Source: Bradyrhizobium sp. 1(2017) (GTDB taxonomy: Bacteria; Pseudomonadota; Alphaproteobacteria; Rhizobiales; Xanthobacteraceae). Taken from it: a stretch of DNA of 64,000 nucleotides. Each line of letters starts with the position of its first letter. The first letter of the stretch is position 1. Below, one piece after another: positions 50,088 through 59,038 of the stretch. The DNA lies in the NCBI RefSeq assembly GCF_011602485.2, contig NZ_CP050022.2, positions 3,802,001-3,866,000 on the forward strand, given 5' to 3'. The position numbers were made by a program, and so were the translations under genes. The notes under the pieces were generated by a model. It did not search any database. It saw only the letters and a list, made by a program, of their open reading frames with translations, and was not told the origin of the DNA.

Positions 50088-51386
50088 TCAGGTCGCGCGC
50101 TTGCCGGCCGATTGCGCCGCCTTTTGCGGCTTGGCCGTATTCTTCTGCTCGCGCGCGGCCTGGGCCTTGGGCGGCTTCGCATGGGCCGCAGCGTGCGCCT
50201 TCTTCGGCCTGACGTTGGCGGCTTCCTTGCGGTCCGTCGTGCCCCGGCGCGAGATATATTCCTTGCCGTCGATCGGGCCGACATGCGGCGGATCGCGGCC
50301 GAGATAGGGCCGGCCGATGCCGTACGCCTTGCCGTTGGCATCGACCCACTTCCACAGGATTTCGGTCGAGACCCAGCGCTGCGCGCGGTTGTTGCCCTGC
50401 GTGCTGACGATGTCGGCGGCCATGCCGTGACCGTAGCCGCCGCGCGTGCTCCCGCCATGATAGGAGCGGTCGGAGGCAGCCTTCAGGCCGCTCGCGATGG
50501 ACTGACGATAGTCGTCGCGGAACGCACTGGTGATGCCCGGCGAGAGGCCGGCGGCCTCGGCTGCGAGCAGCGTGCGAAACAGCTTTCGCTTGAAGCTCTT
50601 GTCCATGCCGCCGATGACGTAATCCATCATCGACATGCCGGCGCGCTCGGCGGCCTTCGGGTCCTTCCAGGTAAAATCCTGGTCGACCAGCTTGGCGAAG
50701 CTGCGCATCACGGTCACCGTCTTGCCCTTGCGCTTGACGGTGACGGGGCGGCGCTCCACCACCCTCATCGAGTCTTCCTTCGCGGTGCGCTCATAGAGCG
50801 CCCAGAGATAACGGTCGATGCAGGCGTCCATGACGAAGCATTCGTCGAGCACGGCAACGGTGTCCGCCGGCGGCGAGGCCTTGCTTGCCACGACCGGGGC
50901 GGGACCGCCCGCGATCGTCGCGGCCGACAATGCTTCGGTGGCCACGATCTCGGTGGGATCGGCGGAGGCGAGCTTGACGGGCTCTGGCGCCGGCGCTGGC
51001 GGAGCTTCGCTGACGACAGGTGCTGGCTCCGGTAAAATCTGAGGCGCGGGCGGCTCCGCCGGCAAGATCAGCGCGGGATCGGCCGACGCCAGCTTGATGG
51101 CAGCGATAAGCGGCTCCGGCGGGGGTGCGGCTTCAACATTTGGCGGAATTGCTGCGGCAGCAGCGATGTCGGCGGTCAAGGCGACACCGTCCTCGATCGT
51201 CGCGGCGCGTGGAACGTCGGCGAGGTCGAGGCGGCCAAGATCCTTCGCGGGCGAGACGGCAGCCGCATTGGCGCTGCTGTGCTCGATGAGGGCAGGCGCG
51301 TAGGCGGACAGTGAGAGCACCAGCCAGCCGGCGAAAACGGCCGACGGGCACAAAACCGCGACCAAAAGAGACCGCCGATCATTCAT
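50088..51386 (-). CDS. anchored peptidase M15-like protein
   Basis: A 432-residue protein. Anchor at ~5-28 (LLVAVLCPSAVFAGWLVLSL), Ala/Pro-rich linker with duplicated IKLASADPALIL and VKLASADPTEIV motifs, and a catalytic-like domain at ~270-390. GITSAFRDDYRQSIASGLKA, then SYHGGSTRGGYGHGMAADIV shows the His and Asp of the M15 zinc site, and RDPPHVGPIDG supplies the last His. The Lys/Ala-rich tail is disordered. It probably cuts or trims peptidoglycan in the periplasm. Confidence 0.72.
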   Translation of the reverse strand: MNDRRSLLVAVLCPSAVFAGWLVLSLSAYAPALIEHSSANAAAVSPAKDLGRLDLADVPRAATIEDGVALTADIAAAAAIPPNVEAAPPPEPLIAAIKLASADPALILPAEPPAPQILPEPAPVVSEAPPAPAPEPVKLASADPTEIVATEALSAATIAGGPAPVVASKASPPADTVAVLDECFVMDACIDRYLWALYERTAKEDSMRVVERRPVTVKRKGKTVTVMRSFAKLVDQDFTWKDPKAAERAGMSMMDYVIGGMDKSFKRKLFRTLLAAEAAGLSPGITSAFRDDYRQSIASGLKAASDRSYHGGSTRGGYGHGMAADIVSTQGNNRAQRWVSTEILWKWVDANGKAYGIGRPYLGRDPPHVGPIDGKEYISRRGTTDRKEAANVRPKKAHAAAHAKPPKAQAAREQKNTAKPQKAAQSAGKRAT

Positions 51387-51739
51387 GATCCCTGCCTCCA
51401 AACGGTTCTGTCCGAACCAGTCTCGTTCGAACAGTGGTGATGCAAACAGTCTTGATGCAGTCAGACTTGCACGGAAAGGCACGCAGTGGGTCGATTGTTC
51501 GGGGGACGGTGTGGCGACGCAATGGCGTAATTCCGGGAAATAGGTTTTTCGGAAAGAGTGTTGCGAAGTTGCAACGGAAGTTCCCCAACGGTTCCAAGGA
51601 CGTAATCCTTGGAAACTACCTGCAGATGCAAAGCCCCGATTGTCGTCAAATTGAACGAAGTGCGTTTACTCAATCTTGGATTGCGGCGTGCATTGCTCGG
51701 GCGCCGGCAATTTCCGGTGGAATTGGGAAGGACGCGTCC

Positions 51740-51910
51740 GTGACGTTGAAATGCAAATGGGCCGAGTTCGTTGCCGATGAATCCGGCGCGACCGCAATCG
51801 AATATGGTCTGATCGCGGCCGGCATCGCACTCGCGATCATCGAAATCATCTATGCGCTCGGCACCAATCTTGTCGCAAAACTGCAATCGCTCGCGACCGC
51901 ATTGAAGTAG
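51740..51910 (+). CDS. Flp-family type IVb pilin
   Basis: A 56-residue pilin. The processing site and hydrophobic helix read DESGATAIEYGLIAAGIALA, with the Glu-Tyr pair typical of Flp pilins, and a short tail (TNLVAKLQSLATALK). No prepilin peptidase or assembly genes lie in the window. GTG at 51740 has GGGAAGGA upstream. Confidence 0.85.
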   Translation: MTLKCKWAEFVADESGATAIEYGLIAAGIALAIIEIIYALGTNLVAKLQSLATALK

Positions 51911-52002
51911 CGGATACCGAGGCTTCCGCGATCGACGGTTGACTAGGGCGTCTTGAAAAATGCTCTCGGCAACTTTGGGCGGGGCTAGGCGTTGATCGGC
52001 CC

Positions 52003-52209
52003 ATGAGCACGCATCCCTCGCTTCGTCCCATGGACGCCTTCGATCCGACCGAACCGGCCGTTCTGCACGATCGGGTGTCCGACACCATCATCACCTGGAC
52101 CGCCGATCAGGCGGATGACTACCGGCGGGCCAGTCGGCTGCGTGAGGATGGAACCGTGGTCTGGAAGGCCTACCTGTTCGATGGGTGGGGCAATGTGCTC
52201 GGTGGCTGA
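52003..52209 (+). CDS. small acidic protein
   Basis: A 68-residue protein (MDAFDPTEPAVLHDRVSDTI, then TWTADQADDYRRASRLREDG). Unknown function. Confidence 0.5.
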   Translation: MSTHPSLRPMDAFDPTEPAVLHDRVSDTIITWTADQADDYRRASRLREDGTVVWKAYLFDGWGNVLGG

Positions 52210-52381
52210 CCAGCGCCCATAAAAGCTCCATGTCGCGGCCGGCGCGATTCGGCCAAGACTCTGTACGCATTAAACATATCGCCATGCGCGGCGGGCGATG
52301 TTGCGATGCAATAGAACATGTCGCAATGCAGCAAAGCGCGCTTAAGTGTGTGCTCCGAATCTTCCATCAGGAGCATCACCA

Positions 52382-52633
52382 ATGAACAAGACTTTGACGA
52401 TCGCCGCCACCGTCCTGACGATCGCGAGCGCTACGTCGGCTTTTGCCGCCGAGCTGCCGACCTATGAGGCCAATGGATTTCCGGTCTCTCCCTTGCAGGT
52501 TCGCGTGCTCGGGGCCAGCCATGTCGAGCAGCAGGTGACCGCGCCCACGACGGTCGCCTCGGTGCACCAGGCGAAGGTGCTCGGCTCCCGCAAGGTCAAG
52601 ACCGCCGACGTCACCACGGGCGCGGCCCGCTGA
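52382..52633 (+). CDS. small exported protein
   Basis: An 83-residue protein: signal (MNKTLTIAATVLTIASATSA, then FAAEL), then PVSPLQVRVLGASHVEQQVT and VASVHQAKVLGSRKVKTADV. ATG at 52382 has CAGGAGCATC upstream. Unknown function. Confidence 0.6.
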   Translation: MNKTLTIAATVLTIASATSAFAAELPTYEANGFPVSPLQVRVLGASHVEQQVTAPTTVASVHQAKVLGSRKVKTADVTTGAAR

Positions 52634-52642
52634 ACTGACATT

Positions 52643-52690
52643 GCATGAAGGGCAGACGGGTCTCGCAGCGCGCGACCCGCTGCCTCATGC
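52643..52690. other. long imperfect hairpin
   Basis: GCATGA, GGCAG and CGGGTC pair with GACCCG, TGCC and TCATGC with two single-base bulges and an 11-base loop. It lies 10 bases after the 52633 stop and has no T-run. It may be an RNA 3' structure or a DNA site. Confidence 0.45.
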
Positions 52691-52804
52691 GATCATCGAA
52701 GTTAGATCTCGTCTCGCGCGAGCGGCGAGGAGACAAATTGCGCTCGATGCGCTGATCGAGACTCCGGCCGCGAGCAAGTTCGCGTGAAGCTGCCGGTCAT
52801 GTAT

Positions 52805-52821
52805 GCTCGTTCATAACGAGC
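52805..52821. promoter_or_regulatory. palindrome upstream of the small membrane gene
   Basis: GCTCGTT, three bases, AACGAGC: perfect 7-base arms, 92 bases upstream of the 52914 ATG. Candidate operator. Confidence 0.45.
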
Positions 52822-52913
52822 GTGATCCCCTTAACAGTTGATTTGCAGGTCGCATTGCTTGATGCGGCCGCCGCATCGTCGCGGCCATTTTTTGAAATCA
52901 TAATGGAGGCATC

Positions 52914-53060
52914 ATGCCCGTTGCGCAGAAGGCCGCTATCGCCACCGCCTCGCCGCGTGCGTTCATTCTCAGGCACGCCACGCTGTTCGCCGCCGCCGTG
53001 CTGTTCGTGTTCGTGCTGAGCCTGACCTATGGGCTCGATCTCAGCCCGGGATTGTTCTGA
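52914..53060 (+). CDS. 48-residue membrane protein
   Basis: Encodes MPVAQKAAIATASPRAFILR followed by HATLFAAAVLFVFVLSLTYG and a short tail. One membrane span is clear. ATGGAGGC precedes the ATG at correct spacing. Its 3' end overlaps the AdaA-like gene on the other strand by about 30 bases. Confidence 0.6.
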   Translation: MPVAQKAAIATASPRAFILRHATLFAAAVLFVFVLSLTYGLDLSPGLF

Positions 53061-53638
53061 GCGATTGCGCGACCTGACGACAGGCGTGGTGCGCGCAGGC
53101 TCGACGGCGAGCGGCCGTAGAGCTCGGCGAAGGCGGCGTTGAACCGGCGCAGGCTGCCGAAGCCGGCCTGGAACGCGATCTCCGTCATGGTGCGATCGCC
53201 GGCATCGAGCAGGCGCTTGGCGCGCTGCACGCGCAACGTCCTGGCGAGCTGCTGCGGCGTCGCACCGACGTGCCGCTCGAACAAGCGCGCCAGATGACGC
53301 GAGGAGATGCCGAGCCGCATCGCGAGCGTCACCACCGAGTCCTGATCGAGTGCGCCGCCGTCGATCAGCTTCACCGCGCGCGCCACCGTCGACCGCGTGC
53401 CGTTCCAGGCCGGGCAGAACGGCGCGGTCTCGGGACGGCAGCGAAGGCAGGGCCGGAAGCCCGCCGCTTCCGCCGCGGCCGCCGTCGGATAATAGCCGAC
53501 ATTGCGCGTCAGCGGCTGCTTGGCCGGGCACACCGGGCGGCAATAGATCCCCGTGGTCTTCACCGCCGTGAAGAAGCGGCCGTCATAGCGGGGATCGCGG
53601 CGCAGGCGCGCGGCGTTGCAGGTCGTAAAGCTCAGCAT
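53027..53638 (-). CDS. AdaA-like methylation-responsive regulator
   Basis: A 203-residue protein. Residues ~1-75 form the Ada zinc domain (YDGRFFTAVKTTGIYCRPVC, then FRPCLRCRPE, four Cys). Residues ~85-180 form an AraC helix-turn-helix (MRLGISSRHLARLFERHVGA, then MTEIAFQAGFGSLRRFNAAF). In AdaA/Ada proteins one zinc Cys takes a methyl group from a phosphotriester and activates alkylation-repair genes. No methyltransferase or AlkA gene lies next to it. ATG at 53638 is preferred. Confidence 0.8.
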   Translation of the reverse strand: MLSFTTCNAARLRRDPRYDGRFFTAVKTTGIYCRPVCPAKQPLTRNVGYYPTAAAAEAAGFRPCLRCRPETAPFCPAWNGTRSTVARAVKLIDGGALDQDSVVTLAMRLGISSRHLARLFERHVGATPQQLARTLRVQRAKRLLDAGDRTMTEIAFQAGFGSLRRFNAAFAELYGRSPSSLRAPRLSSGRAIAQNNPGLRSSP

Positions 53639-53770
53639 CGCCGCATGATAGCGCAGACGCATGGGGAGGAAAGGGTTGCGGGATGACCGAGTCCGATTGT
53701 GGCGAGCGGCAAGGCGCATCAAGGCCTAGAAGGCGGCCCTCGTTTCAATGCAAGCCGCGGAGCGCGCCTC

Positions 53771-54187
53771 GTGACCAGCCCGAAAGACGTCGTCCTCAAT
53801 GCCTGGAAGACCTTCGCCTCGCGCGATGCCGCCCGCATCGCCGCGCTGTTCACGGACGATGCCGAATGGATCGCGCCGAAAGGCAACGCGACCGCGATCG
53901 CGCTCGATCACACCGACCACATGGTCGGCGCACCGCAGATCGCGCGCTTCATCGCGCAGGAGATGCACAGGCTGTTCTCGAACGTCGATATCGCATTCGT
54001 CGGCGTCCATGCCGACGGCGACAAGGTGATCGTTGAGGAGCGGATGCGCGCCACGCTTCCCGGCGGGGCTTGTTACGAGAACGATTATTGCTTCGTGTTC
54101 ACCGTTGCAGGCGACAGGATCCGCGAGGTGCGCGAATACATGGATACGCGCAAGGGCTGGCGGATGGTGTTCGGCGAGGAGGGGTGA
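53771..54187 (+). CDS. SnoaL-like (NTF2-fold) protein
   Basis: A 138-residue protein: TSPKDVVLNAWKTFASRDAA, then FTDDAEWIAPKGNATAIALD, then FVFTVAGDRIREVREYMDTR. The cone-shaped NTF2/SnoaL fold is clear; the active-site residues are not specific enough to name a reaction. GTG at 53771 is preferred. Confidence 0.75.
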   Translation: MTSPKDVVLNAWKTFASRDAARIAALFTDDAEWIAPKGNATAIALDHTDHMVGAPQIARFIAQEMHRLFSNVDIAFVGVHADGDKVIVEERMRATLPGGACYENDYCFVFTVAGDRIREVREYMDTRKGWRMVFGEEG

Positions 54188-54273
54188 GGATGCGAGCCCC
54201 GCCCTTGCCATTGCGTGCCAGCCCTGCAGCCGCGTGGGTTGAGGCATCTGGCGCGCTGACATAAGGCTTCTCC

Positions 54274-55194
54274 ATGGATCAGCGGACGAGCGGCGCTGAC
54301 GCTCCCACCCAAGCGAATGACGCAGGCCCGGCGCTGCTCGGCGTCCTCTGCGGGCTGGCAGCGGCGCTGTTCTGGGCGCTTGGCTTCGCCAGCACGCGGC
54401 ACGGCCTCAATGTCGGCTTCACGCCGGTCGACCTGCTCGTGCATCGCTATGTCTGGTCGGGAATCGCGTTCCTGCCGCTGGTGTTTCGCGCCGGCATCTC
54501 CGATCTCTGCGGCATCGGCTGGGGCAGGGGCCTTGCGCTGATGGTGCTGGGCGGCCCGGTGATGGCGCTGATCTCCTACACCGGATTCCTGTTCGTGCCG
54601 CTTGGCCATGGCAGCGTGATCCAGCCCTCCAGCGCGACGCTCGGCGGCCTGCTGCTCGCCGCTTTGTTCCTGAAAGAGACGATCTCCGCTTCGCGTCTGG
54701 CCGGCGCGTTGCTCATCGTCGCCGGCCTCGGCGTGATCGGCGCGGAATCGATCGGCCATATCGGCGCCGACGGCGTGCTCGGCGATCTGATCTTCGTGCT
54801 CACCGGGTTCATGTTCGCCGGCTTCGGCGCGCTGCTGCGCCACTGGCGCGTCTCCGCCGTGTCGGCCGCGCTCGTCATCAACGTGCTGTCGCTGCTGCTG
54901 CTGCCGATCTATCTCGCAACCGGCGGGCTCGCCCGCATCGCTGCAATCGGCCTTCGCGAGAACGCGATCCAGGCGCTGGCGCAGGGCGTGCTGGCAGGGC
55001 CCGCCGCGCTCTATCTGTTCGCCGTCTCGGTGCAGCGCCTCGGCGTCGCCCGGGCCGCGGTGTTTCCCGCGATCGTGCCGGCGCTGACGCTGCTGGTCGG
55101 CTGGCTGCTGCTCGGCGAGCCGCCGACGACGCTGCAGGCCGCCGGTCTCGTGACGGTTCTGTGCGGGTTTTACCTCGCGCAGCGGCAGCGGTAG
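54274..55194 (+). CDS. EamA/DMT-superfamily transporter
   Basis: A 306-residue ten-span protein: VLCGLAAALFWALGFASTRH, then HRYVWSGIAFLPLVF, LIFVLTGFMFAGFGALLRHW, FPAIVPALTLLVGWLLLGEP. The two EamA halves are clear. It is a metabolite or drug exporter; the substrate is unknown. Confidence 0.87.
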   Translation: MDQRTSGADAPTQANDAGPALLGVLCGLAAALFWALGFASTRHGLNVGFTPVDLLVHRYVWSGIAFLPLVFRAGISDLCGIGWGRGLALMVLGGPVMALISYTGFLFVPLGHGSVIQPSSATLGGLLLAALFLKETISASRLAGALLIVAGLGVIGAESIGHIGADGVLGDLIFVLTGFMFAGFGALLRHWRVSAVSAALVINVLSLLLLPIYLATGGLARIAAIGLRENAIQALAQGVLAGPAALYLFAVSVQRLGVARAAVFPAIVPALTLLVGWLLLGEPPTTLQAAGLVTVLCGFYLAQRQR

Positions 55195-55510
55195 ACCGCC
55201 GGTGCATCGCGGCGCCGCGCTCAAACAGGAAGGCCGCCCGGAGGCGGCCCCTCAAGTCTCAAAGCTGTGATGCAATCGAACAGGTAACCCTGCAAGCCAG
55301 CCCCGGGGCGAGAAAATCGATGCGCACTGAAAACGCCTGCCCGGCAGCCATTACCTTACACAGATTTGCGACAACGATAAGAAGAATTGTGCGTTCCAGC
55401 CTCAGGAACCGGCGTTAGCGTTACCGCGAGCGACGGCCTTCCTCGCGGCGCCGCGAGGTGCGGCACCATCCCGGATTGCGCCGCGCCCCGGCCGGGCTAC
55501 GCTGGCCATC
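55195..55510. other. gene-free stretch
   Basis: Contains a hairpin GGCCGCC/GGCGGCC at 55229-55246 and otherwise no clear gene or element. Confidence 0.4.
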
Positions 55511-55921
55511 ATGACCTTCCTGCTCAACATCGACGTCCCCGACGTCATCGCCGCCACGACCTTTTACACCGAGGCCTTCGGCCTCACCGTCGGCCGCCGC
55601 TTCGGCACCGGCTTCGTCGAGTTGCTGGGGTGGCCGGCGCCGGTGTACCTGCTCACCAAGCAGGCCGGGACGGTGGGCGCCGGCGGCGATCGCCGCCGCT
55701 ACGAGCGGCACTGGACGCCGGTGCATGTCGACGTCGTGGTCGACGATGTCGATGCCGCGGTCGAACGCGCGCTGCGCGCCGGCGCGGTCCTCGAGGTCGC
55801 CGCAACCGATGCGCCTTATGGGCGGATCGCCATGCTGGCCGATCCGTTCGGGCACGGGTTTTGTCTGCTGACGTTCAGCGAGCGCGGCTATGACGCGCTG
55901 CTCGATGCGGATGGAGCCTAG
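55511..55921 (+). CDS. VOC-family (glyoxalase-like) protein
   Basis: A 136-residue protein: MTFLLNIDVPDVIAATTFYT, then EAFGLTVGRRFGTGFVELLG, then HVDVVVDDVDAAVERALRAG, then DPFGHGFCLLTF. The vicinal-oxygen-chelate fold with candidate metal residues is present. It may be a lyase, dioxygenase or resistance protein. Confidence 0.8.
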   Translation: MTFLLNIDVPDVIAATTFYTEAFGLTVGRRFGTGFVELLGWPAPVYLLTKQAGTVGAGGDRRRYERHWTPVHVDVVVDDVDAAVERALRAGAVLEVAATDAPYGRIAMLADPFGHGFCLLTFSERGYDALLDADGA

Positions 55922-55935
55922 CCCGGGGGCCGCAC

Positions 55936-56085
55936 GGCAATATTGCCCAAAACAACCCCATGCACAGTAGGGAACCCTTTGAGATTGCTTGATTCTGCAA
56001 TACCGAAGTCATGACGGCTAGGTCGGGCTCGATTCTGTAATCCCGAAATAGAGTTTGACTCGTCGGGCAAAACAAGGGCACACTG
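55936..56085. repeat. likely degenerate intergenic repeat
   Basis: The stretch begins TATTGCCCAAAACAACCCCA and ends with a GACTCGTCGGGCAAAACAA segment. The latter is a repeat core I recall from many Bradyrhizobium intergenic regions. Not searched, and possibly only a part copy. Confidence 0.4.
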
Positions 56086-56139
56086 GCATGGTGGCGCCGG
56101 TGCGACAGCGGCTTGTGCGTCGCCAGCGCGCGGGGCGGA

Positions 56140-56799
56140 ATGGCGAAGACACCCAACCGAAAACTGAAGACCTATCAGACCTCGCTCGGCTTCTTCGACC
56201 AGGCGATCGCCGCGCCCTCGATGAAGGCGGCGCTTGCCGCCTGGGGCGCCAGCTCCAATCTGTTCCATCAGGGCGTCGCGAAAGAGACCGACGACCCCGA
56301 CATTGTCGCTGCGACGATGGAAAAACCCGGCGTGGTGCTCAGGCGCCCGGTCGGATCGGATGGTCCGTTCTCCGAGAGCGCGGAGCTGCCGACTGATCTC
56401 GCCGAGGATGACGCGGGGCCCAAGCGCAGGCCGAAGAAGCGTCCGGCCAAAACGACCAAGACGAAGCCTGCAGCGAAGAAGACCGCCAAGGCACCCTCGC
56501 GCAAGAGCGACGATCAGGCCGCGCGCAAGGCCGCAGCGGCCTTCGAGAAGGAAGAGCGGCGTCGCGAGGCCGAGCGGAAGAAAGAGGAGGCCGCCCGCGC
56601 CAGGGAGCGTGCGCGCCGGGACAAGGCGGTCGCGAGCGCGCAAGCCGCGCTGGACAAGGCAAGGCGGGAGCACGAGGCGCGGGCAGAGGCCATCGACGCC
56701 GAGCGGGCTGCGCTGGATGAGCGTGCGGAGGCCGAGCAGCGAAGCTGGGACAAGCAGCGGATGAAGCTCGAGGAGGCCGTGCGCCGGGCGCGGGCGTAG
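56140..56799 (+). CDS. TolA-like Lys/Ala-rich protein
   Basis: A 219-residue protein. Residues 1-75 are globular (NRKLKTYQTSLGFFDQAIAA, then ASSNLFHQGVAKETDDPDIV). Residues ~95-215 are a highly charged Lys/Ala/Glu/Arg helix (EERRREAERKKEEAARARER), of the type annotated as TolA in rhizobia. No Tol-Pal gene lies nearby. The helix is likely a coiled coil. Confidence 0.6.
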   Translation: MAKTPNRKLKTYQTSLGFFDQAIAAPSMKAALAAWGASSNLFHQGVAKETDDPDIVAATMEKPGVVLRRPVGSDGPFSESAELPTDLAEDDAGPKRRPKKRPAKTTKTKPAAKKTAKAPSRKSDDQAARKAAAAFEKEERRREAERKKEEAARARERARRDKAVASAQAALDKARREHEARAEAIDAERAALDERAEAEQRSWDKQRMKLEEAVRRARA

Positions 56800-56888
56800 G
56801 CGCCGGCTCATGCGTGCGGGATCGCCGCGCTCAGCGGCAGGACCGCGGTTCCATCCCTATATGGGCTGAAGTCCCCTATAGGTCTTCC

Positions 56889-57215
56889 ATGCCAGCAAAG
56901 CCCTCGAAATCCGCAAACCCGATGCTCGTGCGCCCGCGTCGCGCGGCGCCCGTCCTGGTGTGCCGCAAATGCCTCAAGCGCAGCGACGAGGGCCGCGACG
57001 TCAGGCGTGCGCTGAAGTCCGAACTGAAGGCGAGCAGGCGCGACGGCACCAAGCCGGCCAAGCTCGTCGTGACCGGATGCTTCGGCCTCTGCCCGAAGAC
57101 GTCGGTCGTGATCGCGAGCGGCGCCAGCCTGGCGCGGCAGGAATATGTGCTGGTTGCCGACCGCGATCAGGTGCCGCAGGCGCTCGCGCTGCTGGACGGC
57201 GAGAGCGTGGAGTGA
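56889..57215 (+). CDS. (2Fe-2S) ferredoxin-like protein
   Basis: A 108-residue protein: VLVCRKCLKRSDEGRDVRRA, then VVTGCFGLCPKTSVVIASG. Two CxxC-type pairs, spaced as in thioredoxin-like [2Fe-2S] ferredoxins, are present. Partner unknown. ATG at 56889. Confidence 0.7.
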   Translation: MPAKPSKSANPMLVRPRRAAPVLVCRKCLKRSDEGRDVRRALKSELKASRRDGTKPAKLVVTGCFGLCPKTSVVIASGASLARQEYVLVADRDQVPQALALLDGESVE

Positions 57216-57257
57216 CCTCCAGCGCTGCGCGGAGCAGCTGGCGAGGAAGGGCAGGAC

Positions 57258-57515
57258 TCAAGCGCGCGCCTCCAGGCAGGCGCGGACCTTGTCTGCCTGC
57301 GGGCGCGGAACGGCATGAGCACGCCACTGCTCGCGCGTGGCGCCGGCGGCGGTCAGGCAGCGGTTGATATTGCGGTCATAGCTGTCACGGGACATGCGAT
57401 CGCGCTTGGCCTGGCAGGCAGCGTCGCCGCCGCACTCGTAAAGCGGCGCGGCCATGGCTGCCGGGATCCCCATCGCCAAGGACGCCAGGACGAAAGCCGT
57501 CATCAACTTGTTCAT
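57258..57515 (-). CDS. small exported Cys-containing protein
   Basis: An 85-residue protein: signal (MNKLMTAFVLASLAMGIPAA), then PLYECGGDAACQAKRDRMSR, then CLTAAGATREQWRAHAVPRP. Four Cys could form two disulfides. Confidence 0.6.
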   Translation of the reverse strand: MNKLMTAFVLASLAMGIPAAMAAPLYECGGDAACQAKRDRMSRDSYDRNINRCLTAAGATREQWRAHAVPRPQADKVRACLEARA

Positions 57516-57730
57516 CTATGCCCCCGGGAAACGAATCGATTTTGCTTTAATGAGAGATCGTCTAGCGTGTCCAATTGCCGCATGCAATCTGAAGACGCGC
57601 GGAGCCCCGGTCGGTCTCGGAGGTGTTGCGGCCGCCAGGGCCGGCGACGTTCATTCACGCAATGTCGAGATTGAATTGGCTTGCCTTGCCGTGCGTCCTT
57701 TTGCACTCTGGCGGCAAGGAGACCAATTCA

Positions 57731-58009
57731 ATGAAGAAAATGACCATCGCTTATGCGCTCGGTGCGGCCCTGGTGCTGGGGAGTCTTGCAACATCGGCTG
57801 CCGAAGCAAAGCCGCGCAAGCAAGTGGTTCGTGCACCGCAGGAGAGGCTGATCGTCACGGCGCCCGTGCTCCGGCCGACGCCGTGGGATTACTATATCGT
57901 TCCGCGCTATCGCTACCGCCCGGAGGACGACAAGGTCGATCCCTATGGCCCGCCGCTGGTGCCGTCTTATGTCCGTTATCAGGGTTGGCGTTGGCCGTAT
58001 TGGTGGTGA
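57731..58009 (+). CDS. small exported Tyr/Pro-rich protein
   Basis: A 92-residue protein: signal (MTIAYALGAALVLGSLATSA), then WDYYIVPRYRYRPEDDKVDP and a C-terminal WRWPYWW. Exported rhizobial proteins with a Pro/Tyr/Trp-rich end are common and unknown. A similar end appears at the right window edge. Confidence 0.65.
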   Translation: MKKMTIAYALGAALVLGSLATSAAEAKPRKQVVRAPQERLIVTAPVLRPTPWDYYIVPRYRYRPEDDKVDPYGPPLVPSYVRYQGWRWPYWW

Positions 58010-58350
58010 ATACCATCACGTTCTTCGGCGAGTGGTGATCGACCATCGACGAACCCGGAGTTGAGCTCGCGGTCGGCGTCAAGCGCCGGCCGGTTGGCAC
58101 GATGCGGGGTGCGATCGCCCGCCGATTCGATCCGGCTCGTTCCTCGCTGGGGGGCGATTTCTTGTGAAAACTCCTATCTTCGCAGAGGTTTGACGGCAGC
58201 GACTTCACCATCGCTGCGTGCGGTGGCCAATGACGGGAGAAAGTGGCAAACTTGCGACTGTCAAGGGTAGATCTGAGTAGAACGTGGCTTGTCCCCGTAA
58301 TAAACAAAATATTGTTTGGGGTGCGGGGCGCGTATTGAGAGGATCAAACC
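58010..58350. promoter_or_regulatory. gene-free stretch with AT palindrome
   Basis: No gene seen. AAACAA, four bases, TTGTTT at 58302-58317 is a perfect palindrome 34 bases upstream of the 58351 gene and may be its operator. Confidence 0.45.
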
Positions 58351-58857
58351 ATGGCAAGTGTTGAGGTATTGCACAGACGAGAAGGCGTAAATCTGCTTCA
58401 GCTCGAGGCGGACATTGCTTCGGTCCGCACGGGCAGCTCTATCGCTTCCATTTCTCTGCCCGATTATGTCGAACATACCGAGGGGGTGTCACGCGTCGGC
58501 GCGCTCAGTGCAGAGGCGGTCATCCGCGACTATGAGTCCGCGGCAAAAGAGATCGAGGCCATGGGCACGGAATTGATCGACGCCGCGCGGAAATGCGAGG
58601 CGCTGACGGCCCAGGTCCATGATGCGATCGCCTTCATGCGGGAAACGGCAGCGGGGTATCGTGAAGAGGGACGCAAGATCTTCAGGCGCATCGAAGAATG
58701 CGCGCTGTTCACCGAAGACGTCCGCAAGACCTGCGAACAGGTCAAGCGCAGAATGACCGAAGGCTCGGTAGGCCAATTTTCCGATGACGAGCCTGCGCCG
58801 GAAGAGCCCGAGCTGAGCGGGATCGCAGCCCACGTGTCGATGACCGAGGTACGGTGA
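58351..58857 (+). CDS. helical protein of unknown function
   Basis: A 168-residue protein with a largely helical body (AEAVIRDYESAAKEIEAMGT, then ELIDAARKCEALTAQVHDAI, then IFRRIEECALFTEDVRKTCE). The amphipathic heptads suggest a coiled coil. No function recognised. Confidence 0.6.
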   Translation: MASVEVLHRREGVNLLQLEADIASVRTGSSIASISLPDYVEHTEGVSRVGALSAEAVIRDYESAAKEIEAMGTELIDAARKCEALTAQVHDAIAFMRETAAGYREEGRKIFRRIEECALFTEDVRKTCEQVKRRMTEGSVGQFSDDEPAPEEPELSGIAAHVSMTEVR

Positions 58858-58878
58858 GGCGGGCGTAGTGGGGAGTTC

Positions 58879-59019
58879 GTAGGATGGGTTGAGTGCTTGC
58901 GAACCGCGTCGTTGCGCGCAGCGTCGATGCGTATCGCTTCCGCCTTCGGCGAGCCTCGGCGGGACAAGTCCGCCTTCGCTCGGTGAGCCAGGGCGGACAG
59001 GTCGCTCCACCCATCCTAC
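58879..59019. repeat. long palindromic intergenic repeat, third family
   Basis: Starts GTAGGATGGGTTGAG and ends CTCCACCCATCCTAC, inverted copies of each other with about 110 bases between. It resembles the 23716 repeat in design. It lies between convergent genes. Confidence 0.7.
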
Positions 59020-59038
59020 GGTCTGCGACACCCATGGT

